This document shows positions 5,524 through 12,774 of a DNA stretch of 15,085 nt, one piece after another. Made by a program: the position numbers and the translations under genes. The DNA comes from Deltaproteobacteria bacterium UBA6930. GTDB taxonomy: Bacteria; Myxococcota_A; UBA9160; UBA6930. How positions within the stretch are numbered: position 1 is the first letter of the stretch; each line of letters opens with the position of its first letter. The stretch lies in contig DKAI01000183.1 of NCBI GenBank assembly GCA_002450755.1, positions 1 to 15,085 on the forward strand, in the 5' to 3' direction. The notes beneath the pieces are model-generated. The model saw only the letters and a list, made by a program, of their open reading frames with translations, was not told where the DNA came from and ran no database searches.

Positions 5524-7254
5524 ATGCAGAACGAAATCTTAATAAACGCGTCTCCGGGAGAAACGCGAGTTGCAATCCTCGAACACAATCAGTTCGTGGA
5601 ATTCCATCTCGAAAGGGCCAAAAGTCGGGGCGTCGTGGGCGATGTAGTCCTCGGTCGGGTAAACCGTGTCCTTCCTGGCATGCAGGCCGCTTTCGTCGAT
5701 ATCGGCCTAGAAAAAGCAGCTTTTCTTTATGCTGGCGATTATGTGGAGGATATCGAGCGGCTCCCTACCTCTGGAAGCAACCGTGGCGGAGGAAGGAGAG
5801 GTCGGGCACGACAGGGGAATCGAAAGACTGTTCCAAATATTGAAGAAGTCTTAAAGGAGGGACAAGACATCTTGGTTCAAGTCGCCAAGGACCCGATTGG
5901 AACTAAGGGCGCACGCATCACTTCTCATATCTCGATTGCTGGACGACACCTAGTCTTGACGCCATGGGCCCAACGCGTGGGGGTCTCTCGACGTATTGAT
6001 TCCGATAAGGAGCGGCGAAGATTGCGAGAGGTCGTCGAAAAAATTCGGCCAAAAGACCTCGGCTTTATAATACGAACGGCCGGTGCTGGTACGCGCGAGG
6101 CTGACCTTGAAGCAGACGTACGTTACCTCACCGCTGTATGGGACGATATTCAAATCCTCAAGGACCAGGTACTAGCTCCGTCACGACTATATACCGAGCC
6201 CGATCTCCCGCTGAAAGTAATTCGCGATGTTGCGAATTCCGACACGAAACGAATCGTAGTAGATTCGGAAGGTGCACATCAAGAAATGAAAACCTTTGTA
6301 AGTCGGTTTGTTGCAGATCCTAAGCCAAAAATCGAACGATATGAGGGTCTGATTCCAATCTTCGACCATTACAAGATTGAAAGTCGCATAGACTCTAACT
6401 TGGGACGTAAAGTATGGCTGAAGAGTGGCGGCTCCATAATTATTGATCAGAGCGAGGCCCTAACAGCTATTGATGTCAATACTGGTCGCTATGTTGGCAA
6501 GAGAGACCTCGAACAGACTGTTCTAAGAACTAACTTAGAGGCTGTAAAGGAGGTGGTCTATCAACTTCGCTTTCGGAACATTGGTGGCTTAATCATTATC
6601 GACTTGATTGACATGGAAAACATGGAGAGTCGAGAAAAAGTTAACAAGGCCCTGCAAGACGCCTTACGTCAAGACAAGGCTCGGACGAACATACTCAAGA
6701 TTTCAGAGCTCGGCCTAGTAGAAATGACGAGGAAAAGGACCCGTGAAAATCTCGTTCAGGCAATATGTGAACCTTGTTCAAACTGTGAAGGTAAAGGTTA
6801 TCTAGTTTCAGCAGAAAGTATCGCCCATAAAGTTCTGCGAGAAATCAAAAAAGACCTCCGCCTCTTCTGCGGAAATAAGGTGGCCGTCGAAGTACACCGT
6901 AGAGTTGCTCAGGAACTCCTCGGTCAAGGCCGAGCCGAACTCGAGGCGCTCGAAAAAGAACTAGGGAGAGAAATCGAAATCCGAGCCAAGTCTGAACTTC
7001 ACCAGGAGCAGTTTCAAGTAACGGCTTTAAACGAAGGCCCCGCCGTCAGCTTTGACGTCGCTTGGCTAAAAACGGGAACGCCTAAGAACAATGAGAAACC
7101 ATCAGGAGAGGGATCAAAAACTGAAAATTTCGCAGCGGAACCCACTGGACTCGGAAAGGAACCGTCAACTGCCGGCGAGTTGCTGAAGAGCGAACCCCCT
7201 GTTGAGACTGAGGATTCTGGAGAAGACGGTACAGAAACTCCATCCAGCTCCTAG
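5524..7254 (+). CDS. rng: Ribonuclease E/G family endoribonuclease
   Basis: Endoribonuclease for single-stranded AU-rich sites, expected to act in 16S/5S rRNA maturation and mRNA turnover. The 576 residues contain the S1 domain (about 35-125), the 5'-monophosphate sensor with R184-T185 (FIIRTAG), the DNase I-like catalytic core with metal-binding aspartates D317 (AIDVNTGRYVG) and D360 (IIIDLIDM), the zinc-link cysteines C418 and C421 (CSNC) and the small domain to about 500. Spacing of D317, D360 and C418 matches RNase E D303, D346 and C404. The S1 domain carries a Gly/Arg-rich insertion (about 84-100, SNRGGGRRGRARQGNR). After about 513 comes a 60-residue acidic, Pro/Ser/Glu-rich tail, much shorter than the RNase E degradosome scaffold, so RNase G or a compact RNase E fits best. 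The ATG at 5524 yields the standard MxNEILIN start. It heads the plus-strand ribosome block, 185 bases before rplU. Confidence 0.95.
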   Translation: MQNEILINASPGETRVAILEHNQFVEFHLERAKSRGVVGDVVLGRVNRVLPGMQAAFVDIGLEKAAFLYAGDYVEDIERLPTSGSNRGGGRRGRARQGNRKTVPNIEEVLKEGQDILVQVAKDPIGTKGARITSHISIAGRHLVLTPWAQRVGVSRRIDSDKERRRLREVVEKIRPKDLGFIIRTAGAGTREADLEADVRYLTAVWDDIQILKDQVLAPSRLYTEPDLPLKVIRDVANSDTKRIVVDSEGAHQEMKTFVSRFVADPKPKIERYEGLIPIFDHYKIESRIDSNLGRKVWLKSGGSIIIDQSEALTAIDVNTGRYVGKRDLEQTVLRTNLEAVKEVVYQLRFRNIGGLIIIDLIDMENMESREKVNKALQDALRQDKARTNILKISELGLVEMTRKRTRENLVQAICEPCSNCEGKGYLVSAESIAHKVLREIKKDLRLFCGNKVAVEVHRRVAQELLGQGRAELEALEKELGREIEIRAKSELHQEQFQVTALNEGPAVSFDVAWLKTGTPKNNEKPSGEGSKTENFAAEPTGLGKEPSTAGELLKSEPPVETEDSGEDGTETPSSS

Positions 7255-7382
7255 AGTCCCTGAAAGCCTACAGAGAAATTATTCGGGAGGATAAGACGAT
7301 CGTTGTGGGGACCCTGGAGAACGATTCTGCTGCTGTTCATCCGCCACAAAGCCGTCTATTTTCTTTAGTCAGATCAGGGACT
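7255..7382 (+). other. Inverted repeat enclosing about 110 bases between rng and rplU
   Basis: AGTCCCTGA (7255-7263), starting immediately after the rng stop codon, is perfectly complementary to TCAGGGACT (7374-7382). Inside lie ATCGTT/AACGAT (7299-7304 with 7320-7325) and AGACG/CGTCT (7294-7298 with 7353-7357); the AAGACG element can instead pair with CGTCTT at 7392-7397. There is no T tract, so it is not a plain terminator. It may be a folded intercistronic or L21 leader RNA, or processing site for rng/rplU mRNA. Function is unknown. Confidence 0.4.
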
Positions 7383-7410
7383 TGCACAGACCGTCTTTAT
7401 TGCCGATACT
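7382..7410 (+). promoter_or_regulatory. Candidate sigma70 promoter for rplU
   Basis: TTGCAC (7382-7387) and GATACT (7405-7410) are separated by exactly 17 bases, giving a start site near 7417 and a leader of about 23 bases. The match to consensus is moderate (three and four of six). The ribosome binding site TAGGA sits about seven bases before the rplU ATG at 7440. Confidence 0.45.
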
Positions 7411-7439
7411 GCCGTGCCCTCGAAGTGTTAGGAAAATGA

Positions 7440-7751
7440 ATGTACGCCGTAGTTAAAACGGGTGGAAAGCAAGTGCGAATGAGTCCCGGCGACTCTATCC
7501 GAATTGAGAAGCTCCCGGGCGATATTGGGGAAGAAGTATCATTTGACCAGGTACTCCTGGTAAGTGGAGATGGCGAGGCCCGCGTTGGCAATCCCGTAAT
7601 TGAAGGCGCGACGGTAAAAGGAACTATTGCCGCTCAAGGCCGCGGGAAAAAGATCATTGTATTTAAAATGAAACGGCGTAAAGGCTATCGTCGTAAGGCC
7701 GGTCACCGACAGGGTTACACCGAGGTAAAGGTCGAGTCCATAGAAGGTTAG
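7440..7751 (+). CDS. rplU: 50S ribosomal protein L21
   Basis: Large-subunit protein bL21, which binds 23S rRNA domain VI near the L20 site. The 103-residue product begins MYAVVKTGGKQVRMSPGD, contains the family pattern VLLVSGDGEARVGNPVIEGATV (58-79 region) and ends with the rRNA-binding basic segment KMKRRKGYRRKAGHRQGYTEVKVESI, all typical of L21 at its normal length. The ATG follows TAGGA at good spacing. It is followed 26 bases later by rpmA, the standard partner, and begins the ribosomal part of the operon, possibly from the promoter just upstream. Confidence 0.98.
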   Translation: MYAVVKTGGKQVRMSPGDSIRIEKLPGDIGEEVSFDQVLLVSGDGEARVGNPVIEGATVKGTIAAQGRGKKIIVFKMKRRKGYRRKAGHRQGYTEVKVESIEG

Positions 7752-7754
7752 CTA

Positions 7755-7767
7755 CTGCAAAGCAGGG
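7755..7767 (+). promoter_or_regulatory. rpmA leader hairpin motif with Shine-Dalgarno
   Basis: CTGCAAAGCAGG (7755-7766) folds as CTGC-AAA-GCAG and runs into the ribosome binding site AGGGAG of rpmA. Exactly the same 12 bases occur before obgE at 8088-8099, again joined to the ribosome binding site. This suggests a shared translational control element, although a 4-bp stem is only marginally stable. Confidence 0.4.
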
Positions 7768-7777
7768 AGAAAAAGTT

Positions 7778-8029
7778 ATGTCACATAAAAAAGGACAGGG
7801 CAGCTCTCGCAATGGCCGCGACAGCAATGGACAGCGACGTGGAGTGAAACTGTTTGGAGGCCAAGAGGTTCGGGCGGGAGGTATTCTCGTGCGACAGGTA
7901 GGAACACGTATCCACCCAGGTCGTAACGTCGGTTTGGGGAGAGATTACACGCTATTTGCTCTCGTCGACGGGACGGTAGATTACGGCCGCTCCCGAGGAA
8001 AAGTAGTCGCCAGCGTTACACGGTCGTAA
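7778..8029 (+). CDS. rpmA: 50S ribosomal protein L27
   Basis: Large-subunit protein bL27, whose N-terminus reaches the peptidyl-transferase centre and supports tRNA placement. The 83 residues begin MSHKKGQGSSRNGRDS and continue RRGVKLFGGQEVRAGGILVRQVGTRIHPGRNVGLGRDYTLFALVDG, the classical L27 pattern. The start has no N-terminal extension of the kind cleaved in Firmicutes L27. The second residue is Ser rather than the common Ala, and the loop reads SNGQRRGVK; otherwise it is ordinary. It lies between rplU and obgE with the shared hairpin motif in its leader. Confidence 0.98.
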   Translation: MSHKKGQGSSRNGRDSNGQRRGVKLFGGQEVRAGGILVRQVGTRIHPGRNVGLGRDYTLFALVDGTVDYGRSRGKVVASVTRS

Positions 8030-8035
8030 AGACCC

Positions 8036-8099
8036 TGCCACCTCGGGTGGCATTTGATTCACGTAATCAAAAATTCGCCGCGAAAACCTGCAAAGCAGG
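8036..8099 (+). promoter_or_regulatory. Three consecutive hairpins in the rpmA-obgE gap
   Basis: In 64 bases there are three perfect stem-loops: TGCCACC/GGTGGCA (8036-8052, TCG loop), TTTGATT/AATCAAA (8053-8071, CACGT loop) and CCTGC/GCAGG (8087-8099, AAA loop). The first could be a leaky terminator but is followed by only three T. The third contains the AGG of the obgE ribosome binding site (AGGA, 8097-8100; ATG at 8112) and repeats the motif seen before rpmA. Together they look like a punctuation or translational control region between ribosomal proteins and Obg. Confidence 0.5.
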
Positions 8100-8111
8100 A
8101 ACCCACGCGCT

Positions 8112-9140
8112 ATGAGAGACTCCAACATCTTTATTGACGAGGCCCAATTAACTGTCCATGCCGGCAAAGGCGGTGATGGACACGTCAGCTTCCGAAGAGA
8201 AAAGTTCGCTCCAAGAGGGGGCCCGGATGGTGGAGACGGCGGTAGGGGCGGTGATGTCGTGTTAATTGCAGATCGCAATCGCACCACGCTAAGAGAACAA
8301 AAATACAAAAGAGAGATCCGTGCAGAAAACGGTTCAGACGGCTCAACCCGAAACAAAACAGGACCTGCCGGCGTAGACTCTTTTGTCTCGATACCTGTCG
8401 GAACAGAAGTTTTTGACAGTTCGGACCCGGAAGGCAAGAGCCTTTGCGATCTTTTGACACACGGGGATAAGTTCAAGGTTGCGGGAGGGGGACGAGGCGG
8501 ACTCGGCAATAGCCGCTTCACGACCCCTACGAGACAGGCTCCTGACTTCGCCACTCAAGGCCGCGCCGGCGAAAAACGTGAGCTTCGACTTTCCCTTAAA
8601 TTAATCGCAGACGTGGCACTCGTCGGCCTTCCGAATGCGGGAAAATCAACTTTTTTATCTTCGATATCATCTGCACAACCAAGGATTGCTGAGTACCCAT
8701 TTACAACGCTCGTACCAGCACTTGGAGTAGCGACGTTCGACGATCATCGTTTCGTGGTCGCAGATGTACCGGGCTTGATTAAGGGAGCGAATCAGGGTGC
8801 AGGTTTGGGAGATCGCTTTTTACGACACATTGAACGAACTCACATACTCCTACATTTAGTAGACGTAGGTAACGCGCTCCTTGAAAAGCGCTCAATACTC
8901 GAGGAGTTTAATACAATTAGAAATGAAATTTCTAGCTACAACTCCAGCCTAATAGACCGGGCTCGGTGGATCGCGCTGAATAAGGTAGACCTGGTAACAG
9001 ACCGGACACAACTAAACGGCATTCAACAACATCTCGAAAGTTTGGGTTTTCACGTCTTTCGGACTTCTGGTGCCACTAGAGAAGGCATTGACAAGTTGAT
9101 AATGAACCTATCAAGGTCTTTGTTGGAACGGAGCTCTTGA
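8112..9140 (+). CDS. obgE: GTPase Obg (CgtA)
   Basis: Essential GTPase that binds the 50S subunit, monitors its assembly and links it to the GTP/ppGpp pool. The 342 residues show the glycine-rich Obg fold (about 7-160, GGDGHVSFRREKFAPRGGPDGGDGGRGGDVV) and then the G domain: G1 GLPNAGKST (172-180), G2 YPFTTLVP (195-202), G3 DVPG (218-221), G4 NKVD (290-293) and G5 SGAT (319-322). There is no C-terminal OCT domain, as in the short proteobacterial-type Obg proteins. The ATG at 8112 has AGGA 11 bases before it, partly held in a hairpin. Its stop codon is one base from the proB start, so the two are probably translationally coupled. Position after rplU-rpmA is the conserved one. Confidence 0.97.
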   Translation: MRDSNIFIDEAQLTVHAGKGGDGHVSFRREKFAPRGGPDGGDGGRGGDVVLIADRNRTTLREQKYKREIRAENGSDGSTRNKTGPAGVDSFVSIPVGTEVFDSSDPEGKSLCDLLTHGDKFKVAGGGRGGLGNSRFTTPTRQAPDFATQGRAGEKRELRLSLKLIADVALVGLPNAGKSTFLSSISSAQPRIAEYPFTTLVPALGVATFDDHRFVVADVPGLIKGANQGAGLGDRFLRHIERTHILLHLVDVGNALLEKRSILEEFNTIRNEISSYNSSLIDRARWIALNKVDLVTDRTQLNGIQQHLESLGFHVFRTSGATREGIDKLIMNLSRSLLERSS

Positions 9141-9141
9141 C

Positions 9142-10272
9142 ATGAGAGAAACTGTCACAAAAAGTAAACGGCTCGTCATTAAAATAGGAAGTTCTCTGCT
9201 GGTGGACGAACAAGGGCCACAGAGTGAAACATTCAAGGGACTAGCACTACAAATCAACGCACTTCTTGAAAAAGGGCTTGAGGTAATCCTAGTTTCGTCA
9301 GGAGCTATCGCGATAGGAAGCCGTGAATTGGGCTGGAATCATACCGGTCGCACGATACCTGAGAAGCAAGCGGCGGCTGCAGTTGGACAAATCGGGCTGT
9401 GCGAGATCTACAGGAACCACTTCGCAAGATATCACCGCAAGGTGGCTCAGATCCTGGTGACTCGATCAGGCTTAGGTGAACGAGAACGTTTCCTAAATGC
9501 GAGACATACCCTAAATGGCTTGCTGAAATTAGGCGTTGTCCCGATCGTAAATGAGAACGACACAGTCGCTACGGACGAAATCCGGTTCGGAGATAACGAT
9601 ATTTTATCTGCTACCATCGTAAACTTGGTAGGAGCGGAGCTCCTAATAATTCTCACCGATGTGGATGGTCTTTACGACCGCCCTCCGACTCCTTCGGGAC
9701 CAAAGCCTAAACTCATAGGTACTATAGAAAAGATCGCAGACAACATTGACGTGATAGCAAGCGGTCCAGACGGGACATTTGGGCGAGGTGGTATGATCAC
9801 TAAGCTAGAGGCAGCAAAAAGTGCCGCACGTTCTGGAGCATCCACAATTGTTTGCAATGGAAGAGCAGAAGACTCCATCTTACGAGCCACACGAGGGGAA
9901 GAGATAGGCACCTGGATCGTAGCTGGTGACAAATTGCAAAGTAGAAAACATTGGCTTGCATTTACAGCGAACACTAAAGGCACGCTTCAATTAGATGAGG
10001 GAGCAAGCAAAGCGCTTAAGGAAGGTGGTAGGAGCCTTTTGCCAGCGGGAATTCAATCAGTTTTGGGCCAATTTAGGATGGGTGACCCCGTGGCATGCTT
10101 AGATCCATCGGGGGACGAGATTGCAAGAGGATTAGTCTCCTACGACGCCGAAGACATAAAACGCGTTAGAGGCCGCAAAGCTAAAGATATAGTATCCGTG
10201 TTGGGTTATTCAAATGGAGACGAGATAATCCATCGTGACGATCTGGTATGGCTTGAGGGGCCTGAAGCGTAA
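9142..10272 (+). CDS. proB: Glutamate 5-kinase with PUA domain
   Basis: First step of proline synthesis: ATP-dependent phosphorylation of glutamate to gamma-glutamyl phosphate, which is handed to ProA. The 376 residues have the amino-acid kinase domain (about 9-262), with VIKIGSSLL (12-20), SSGAIAIG (52-59), NENDTVATDEIRFGDND (137-153) and GTFGRGGMITKLEAA (211-225), followed by a C-terminal PUA domain (about 280-365), the usual full-length bacterial form. The ATG at 9142 follows GGAG at a suitable distance and is one base after the obgE stop. proA follows after 33 bases. The family is feedback-inhibited by proline through the kinase domain; nothing in the sequence shows a specific transcriptional control. 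Confidence 0.97.
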   Translation: MRETVTKSKRLVIKIGSSLLVDEQGPQSETFKGLALQINALLEKGLEVILVSSGAIAIGSRELGWNHTGRTIPEKQAAAAVGQIGLCEIYRNHFARYHRKVAQILVTRSGLGERERFLNARHTLNGLLKLGVVPIVNENDTVATDEIRFGDNDILSATIVNLVGAELLIILTDVDGLYDRPPTPSGPKPKLIGTIEKIADNIDVIASGPDGTFGRGGMITKLEAAKSAARSGASTIVCNGRAEDSILRATRGEEIGTWIVAGDKLQSRKHWLAFTANTKGTLQLDEGASKALKEGGRSLLPAGIQSVLGQFRMGDPVACLDPSGDEIARGLVSYDAEDIKRVRGRKAKDIVSVLGYSNGDEIIHRDDLVWLEGPEA

Positions 10273-10305
10273 TGTTGCTAAAATTTTACCCTCTAGGAAC
10301 TGCGC

Positions 10306-11565
10306 ATGGACAAACTAAAAACTGAAATATTAGACCTCGCAAAGAGTGCCCAGCGCGCATCTCTACGAGTTGCTGAATTAGGCTCTGGAGAAAAAAACGC
10401 CTGGATTAAAAATACTTGCACGCTTCTCCAAGAGCGACGGGAGATTATTTTTGAAGCCAATCGTGCAGATCTCGAAATGGCGGACAAAAAAAGTGTAACT
10501 GGACCCATCAGGGCACGACTCGATCTATCAGGCTCTAGATGGGACGACATGATATCAGGCCTTGAGCAAATCGCCGAGCTAGAAGATCCGGTTGGACAAG
10601 TCACACGAATGTGGGTTCGACCGAACGGATTAAAGGTCGGACGAATGAGGATTCCGCTTGGAGTTATTGGAATTATCTATGAATCGAGGCCTAACGTCAC
10701 GATCGATGCAGCCGCACTCTGCGTTAAAGCGGGAAATGCCTGCATCCTCAGGGGGGGGTCCGATGCGATCAATACTAACCTTGCCTTGGGAGAAGTACTT
10801 CGAGATGCCACAACGAAAACCGAAGTTCCGCGAGAGGCCATTTCAGTTATATCAATGACCGACCGATCCGCAATCGACCATCTACTAAGAGCTAGCTCTT
10901 TCGTAGACTTAGTTATTCCGCGAGGGGGGCCAGAGCTAATCCGGCACGTTACCGAAAAATCGAGTGTCCCCATACTCAGACACGATGCGGGAATTTGTCA
11001 TATGTTCATTGACAAAAGCGCCCAGTTTGAAATGGCCAGTTCATTGATTTTAGATTCTAAATTAAGACAGGTCTCCGTATGCAACGGGCTGGAAACACTT
11101 CTCGTGCATCGTGACACAAAAGATGACTTACTTCCCAGAATTTTGAAGACCCTTCTCAAGTCAGGGGTGGAAATTCGAGGGTGCCCAGAAATTTGTAGGA
11201 TCTTACCTGAGGCAATCCCTGCAAAGGAGTCTGACTGGACCACGGAATATCTGGATACGATACTCTCAGTTAAAGTAGTACATGGGCTCGAGGAAGCTAT
11301 CGAGCATATTCGAAGTTATGGTTCTAATCACACTGAAGTAATCGTTACGGAAAGCATAAAAACTGCTGAGGACTTTTTGGATCGGGTCAACTCCTCAACT
11401 GTAGGAGTAAATTGTTCAACCGCATTCTCCGATGGATTTCGCCTTGGGCTTGGGGCCGAAATAGGGATCTCTACATCCAAGTTACATGCTTACGGTCCCA
11501 TGGGGCTAGAGGGCTTAACGACAGAGAAGTTTATACTGCGAGGAGAAGGGCAAATTCGGGAATGA
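10306..11565 (+). CDS. proA: Glutamate-5-semialdehyde dehydrogenase (gamma-glutamyl phosphate reductase)
   Basis: Second enzyme of proline synthesis: NADPH-dependent reduction of gamma-glutamyl phosphate to glutamate 5-semialdehyde, which cyclises to pyrroline-5-carboxylate. The 419 residues match the normal ProA length. Signatures are GVIGIIYESRPNVTIDAAALCVKAGNACILRGGSDA (119-154), VIPRGGPELI (203-212), the catalytic cysteine C259 in SVCNGLETLLVH and the C-terminal GPMGLEGLTTEKFILRGEG. The catalytic segment reads SKLRQVSVCNGLE where many ProA have AKTQRPSVCNALE, a mild divergence. The ATG at 10306 follows AGGA. The last codons overlap the start of nadD (ATGA), indicating translational coupling. 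The third enzyme, proC, is not in the window. Confidence 0.97.
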   Translation: MDKLKTEILDLAKSAQRASLRVAELGSGEKNAWIKNTCTLLQERREIIFEANRADLEMADKKSVTGPIRARLDLSGSRWDDMISGLEQIAELEDPVGQVTRMWVRPNGLKVGRMRIPLGVIGIIYESRPNVTIDAAALCVKAGNACILRGGSDAINTNLALGEVLRDATTKTEVPREAISVISMTDRSAIDHLLRASSFVDLVIPRGGPELIRHVTEKSSVPILRHDAGICHMFIDKSAQFEMASSLILDSKLRQVSVCNGLETLLVHRDTKDDLLPRILKTLLKSGVEIRGCPEICRILPEAIPAKESDWTTEYLDTILSVKVVHGLEEAIEHIRSYGSNHTEVIVTESIKTAEDFLDRVNSSTVGVNCSTAFSDGFRLGLGAEIGISTSKLHAYGPMGLEGLTTEKFILRGEGQIRE

Positions 11566-12236
11566 CGAAGGAAATCGTTGGCATTCTCGGCGGCACATTT
11601 AACCCAATCCATGCTGGGCATCTTCGAGCGGCTGAAGAAACCCTGAGGCACCTCAATCTTTCTAAAATCTTGCTTGTGCCGAGCTCCGTGCCAGTATTAA
11701 AAACTAAAGGCATTGGAAAAGATTTCATAGCCCCAGCAAAAGATCGTGCGCACTGGGTAGAGCTAGCAACTCGCAATAATCCGAGATTTCAACTTTGTCG
11801 AATAGAACTACAGAGAGAGGGACCTTCATATACCGTGGATACTCTCAGGACTCTTTCGCTGCAACTCAAACCTTCAAAGCTAATGTTCATTATAGGATCG
11901 GACGCTTTTCGCAACTTTGATTCTTGGTACCAACCAGACGAAATTCTTTCAATGGCAAATTTCGCTGTCTTAGCTCGCCCACCTGAAATATTAAAAAGCT
12001 TGCGAAATATCCTGCCCGCTAAGTTTCATTCAGTTTGCAAATTCTCAAAGAGCGAATCTTCTGCGCGGCACCAGTCAGGAAATGTAATTAATCTGATAGA
12101 GATTTCGGGCCTAGAAATTTCATCGACAGATATACGTAGAAGACTGTCACAGGGGTATTCTGTACGTGGTTTGCTTCCGGATTTAATTAGAGAAGCTATC
12201 GAATCTTCTGGTTACTTTTCGGAAGCAGCACTATAG
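11562..12236 (+). CDS. nadD: Nicotinate-nucleotide adenylyltransferase
   Basis: Joins nicotinic acid mononucleotide and ATP to give deamido-NAD, the central step of NAD synthesis. The 224 residues contain the nucleotidyltransferase motif GGTFNPIHAGH (10-20), SYTVDTLR (89-96), IGSDAFRNFDSWYQPDEIL (111-129) and the C-terminal ISSTDIRRRL (186-195). The ATG at 11562 overlaps the proA stop in an ATGA arrangement and gives an N-terminus that begins directly with the beta strand of the fold; the reading frame stays open upstream inside proA, but that extension of 50 residues is just overlap with proA and has no family match. AAGGG lies about 11 bases before the start. rsfS follows after 27 bases, the usual neighbour. 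Confidence 0.96.
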   Translation: MTKEIVGILGGTFNPIHAGHLRAAEETLRHLNLSKILLVPSSVPVLKTKGIGKDFIAPAKDRAHWVELATRNNPRFQLCRIELQREGPSYTVDTLRTLSLQLKPSKLMFIIGSDAFRNFDSWYQPDEILSMANFAVLARPPEILKSLRNILPAKFHSVCKFSKSESSARHQSGNVINLIEISGLEISSTDIRRRLSQGYSVRGLLPDLIREAIESSGYFSEAAL

Positions 12237-12263
12237 ATCAATATAAAGAAGACTTACTAATCT

Positions 12264-12674
12264 GTGAAAGGAGAAAACGAAATCAACGCGACGAAAAATC
12301 AAACTGGAGTATTGGCAGCGAAACCCTTAAGCCTCAAGTCAGCTCGATCGCTCGCGGAAGCCGCTATCGATCGGAAAGGAGTGAACGTTGTAGGGCTTGA
12401 CGTGCGAAAACTGACTTCATTTACTGAAGTATTCGTCATTGCAACGGGAACATCTGATCAACATGTTCGGTCTCTTGCAGATGCTATCTTAGAAAGAGGG
12501 CAGAATTTAGGACATCATAAACTTGGTGCCGAGGGATACGAAGAAGGACGTTGGATACTCCTCGATTTTAATGACGTAGTGGTTCATGTGTTTCAGAAAG
12601 AAACGCGAGATGAATACGATCTCGAGAGGATGTGGAGCGAGGGAGACTTAATTAACTTTGAAGACTCTAAATAG
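12264..12674 (+). CDS. rsfS: Ribosome silencing factor RsfS (Iojap/YbeB family)
   Basis: Binds L14 on the 50S subunit and blocks joining with 30S, lowering translation when nutrients are poor. The 136 residues contain the RsfS domain (about 25-130) with VVGLDVRKLTSFTEVFVIATGTSDQHVRSLADAI and GYEEGRWILLDFNDVVVHVFQKETRDEYDLERMW, all standard. About 20 residues precede the domain. The annotated GTG at 12264 has no good ribosome binding site. A strong one, AGGAG, lies just inside (12269-12273), but the codon eight bases beyond it is ATC (12282), so the true start is unclear. It ends the plus-strand block and faces the minus-strand trxB unit. rlmH, a frequent next gene, is not present. Confidence 0.93.
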   Translation: MKGENEINATKNQTGVLAAKPLSLKSARSLAEAAIDRKGVNVVGLDVRKLTSFTEVFVIATGTSDQHVRSLADAILERGQNLGHHKLGAEGYEEGRWILLDFNDVVVHVFQKETRDEYDLERMWSEGDLINFEDSK

Positions 12675-12703
12675 TGAAATTAGGCACTCCTATTAATCTA
12701 CAT

Positions 12704-12725
12704 AAAAAGGCAACTAGCCTCTCTT
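12704..12725 (-). terminator. Candidate terminator between convergent units
   Basis: On the minus strand AGGC-TAGTT-GCCT (12708-12720) is followed by a T run (12703-12707), and G-T and A-T pairs can lengthen the stem to about eight. It lies about 50 bases past the stop of the PAS/receiver gene. On the plus strand the following sequence (CTCTTTG) is a poorer T tract, so it may serve rsfS only weakly. Confidence 0.4.
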
Positions 12726-12774
12726 TGTATAACAAACGGATATAAAGCTTCACGCGCAGGAACCGATTTGTTTA

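Noticed and set aside
7952..8554. 200-codon open frame on the minus strand across rpmA and obgE
   Set aside because: It is the complement of the glycine-rich Obg region, giving Pro/Ser-rich low-complexity protein; both plus-strand genes are certain.
11412..11561. Longer nadD from 11412 with 50 more residues
   Set aside because: The extension lies entirely inside proA in another frame and has no nucleotidyltransferase features; ATG 11562 gives the family N-terminus.
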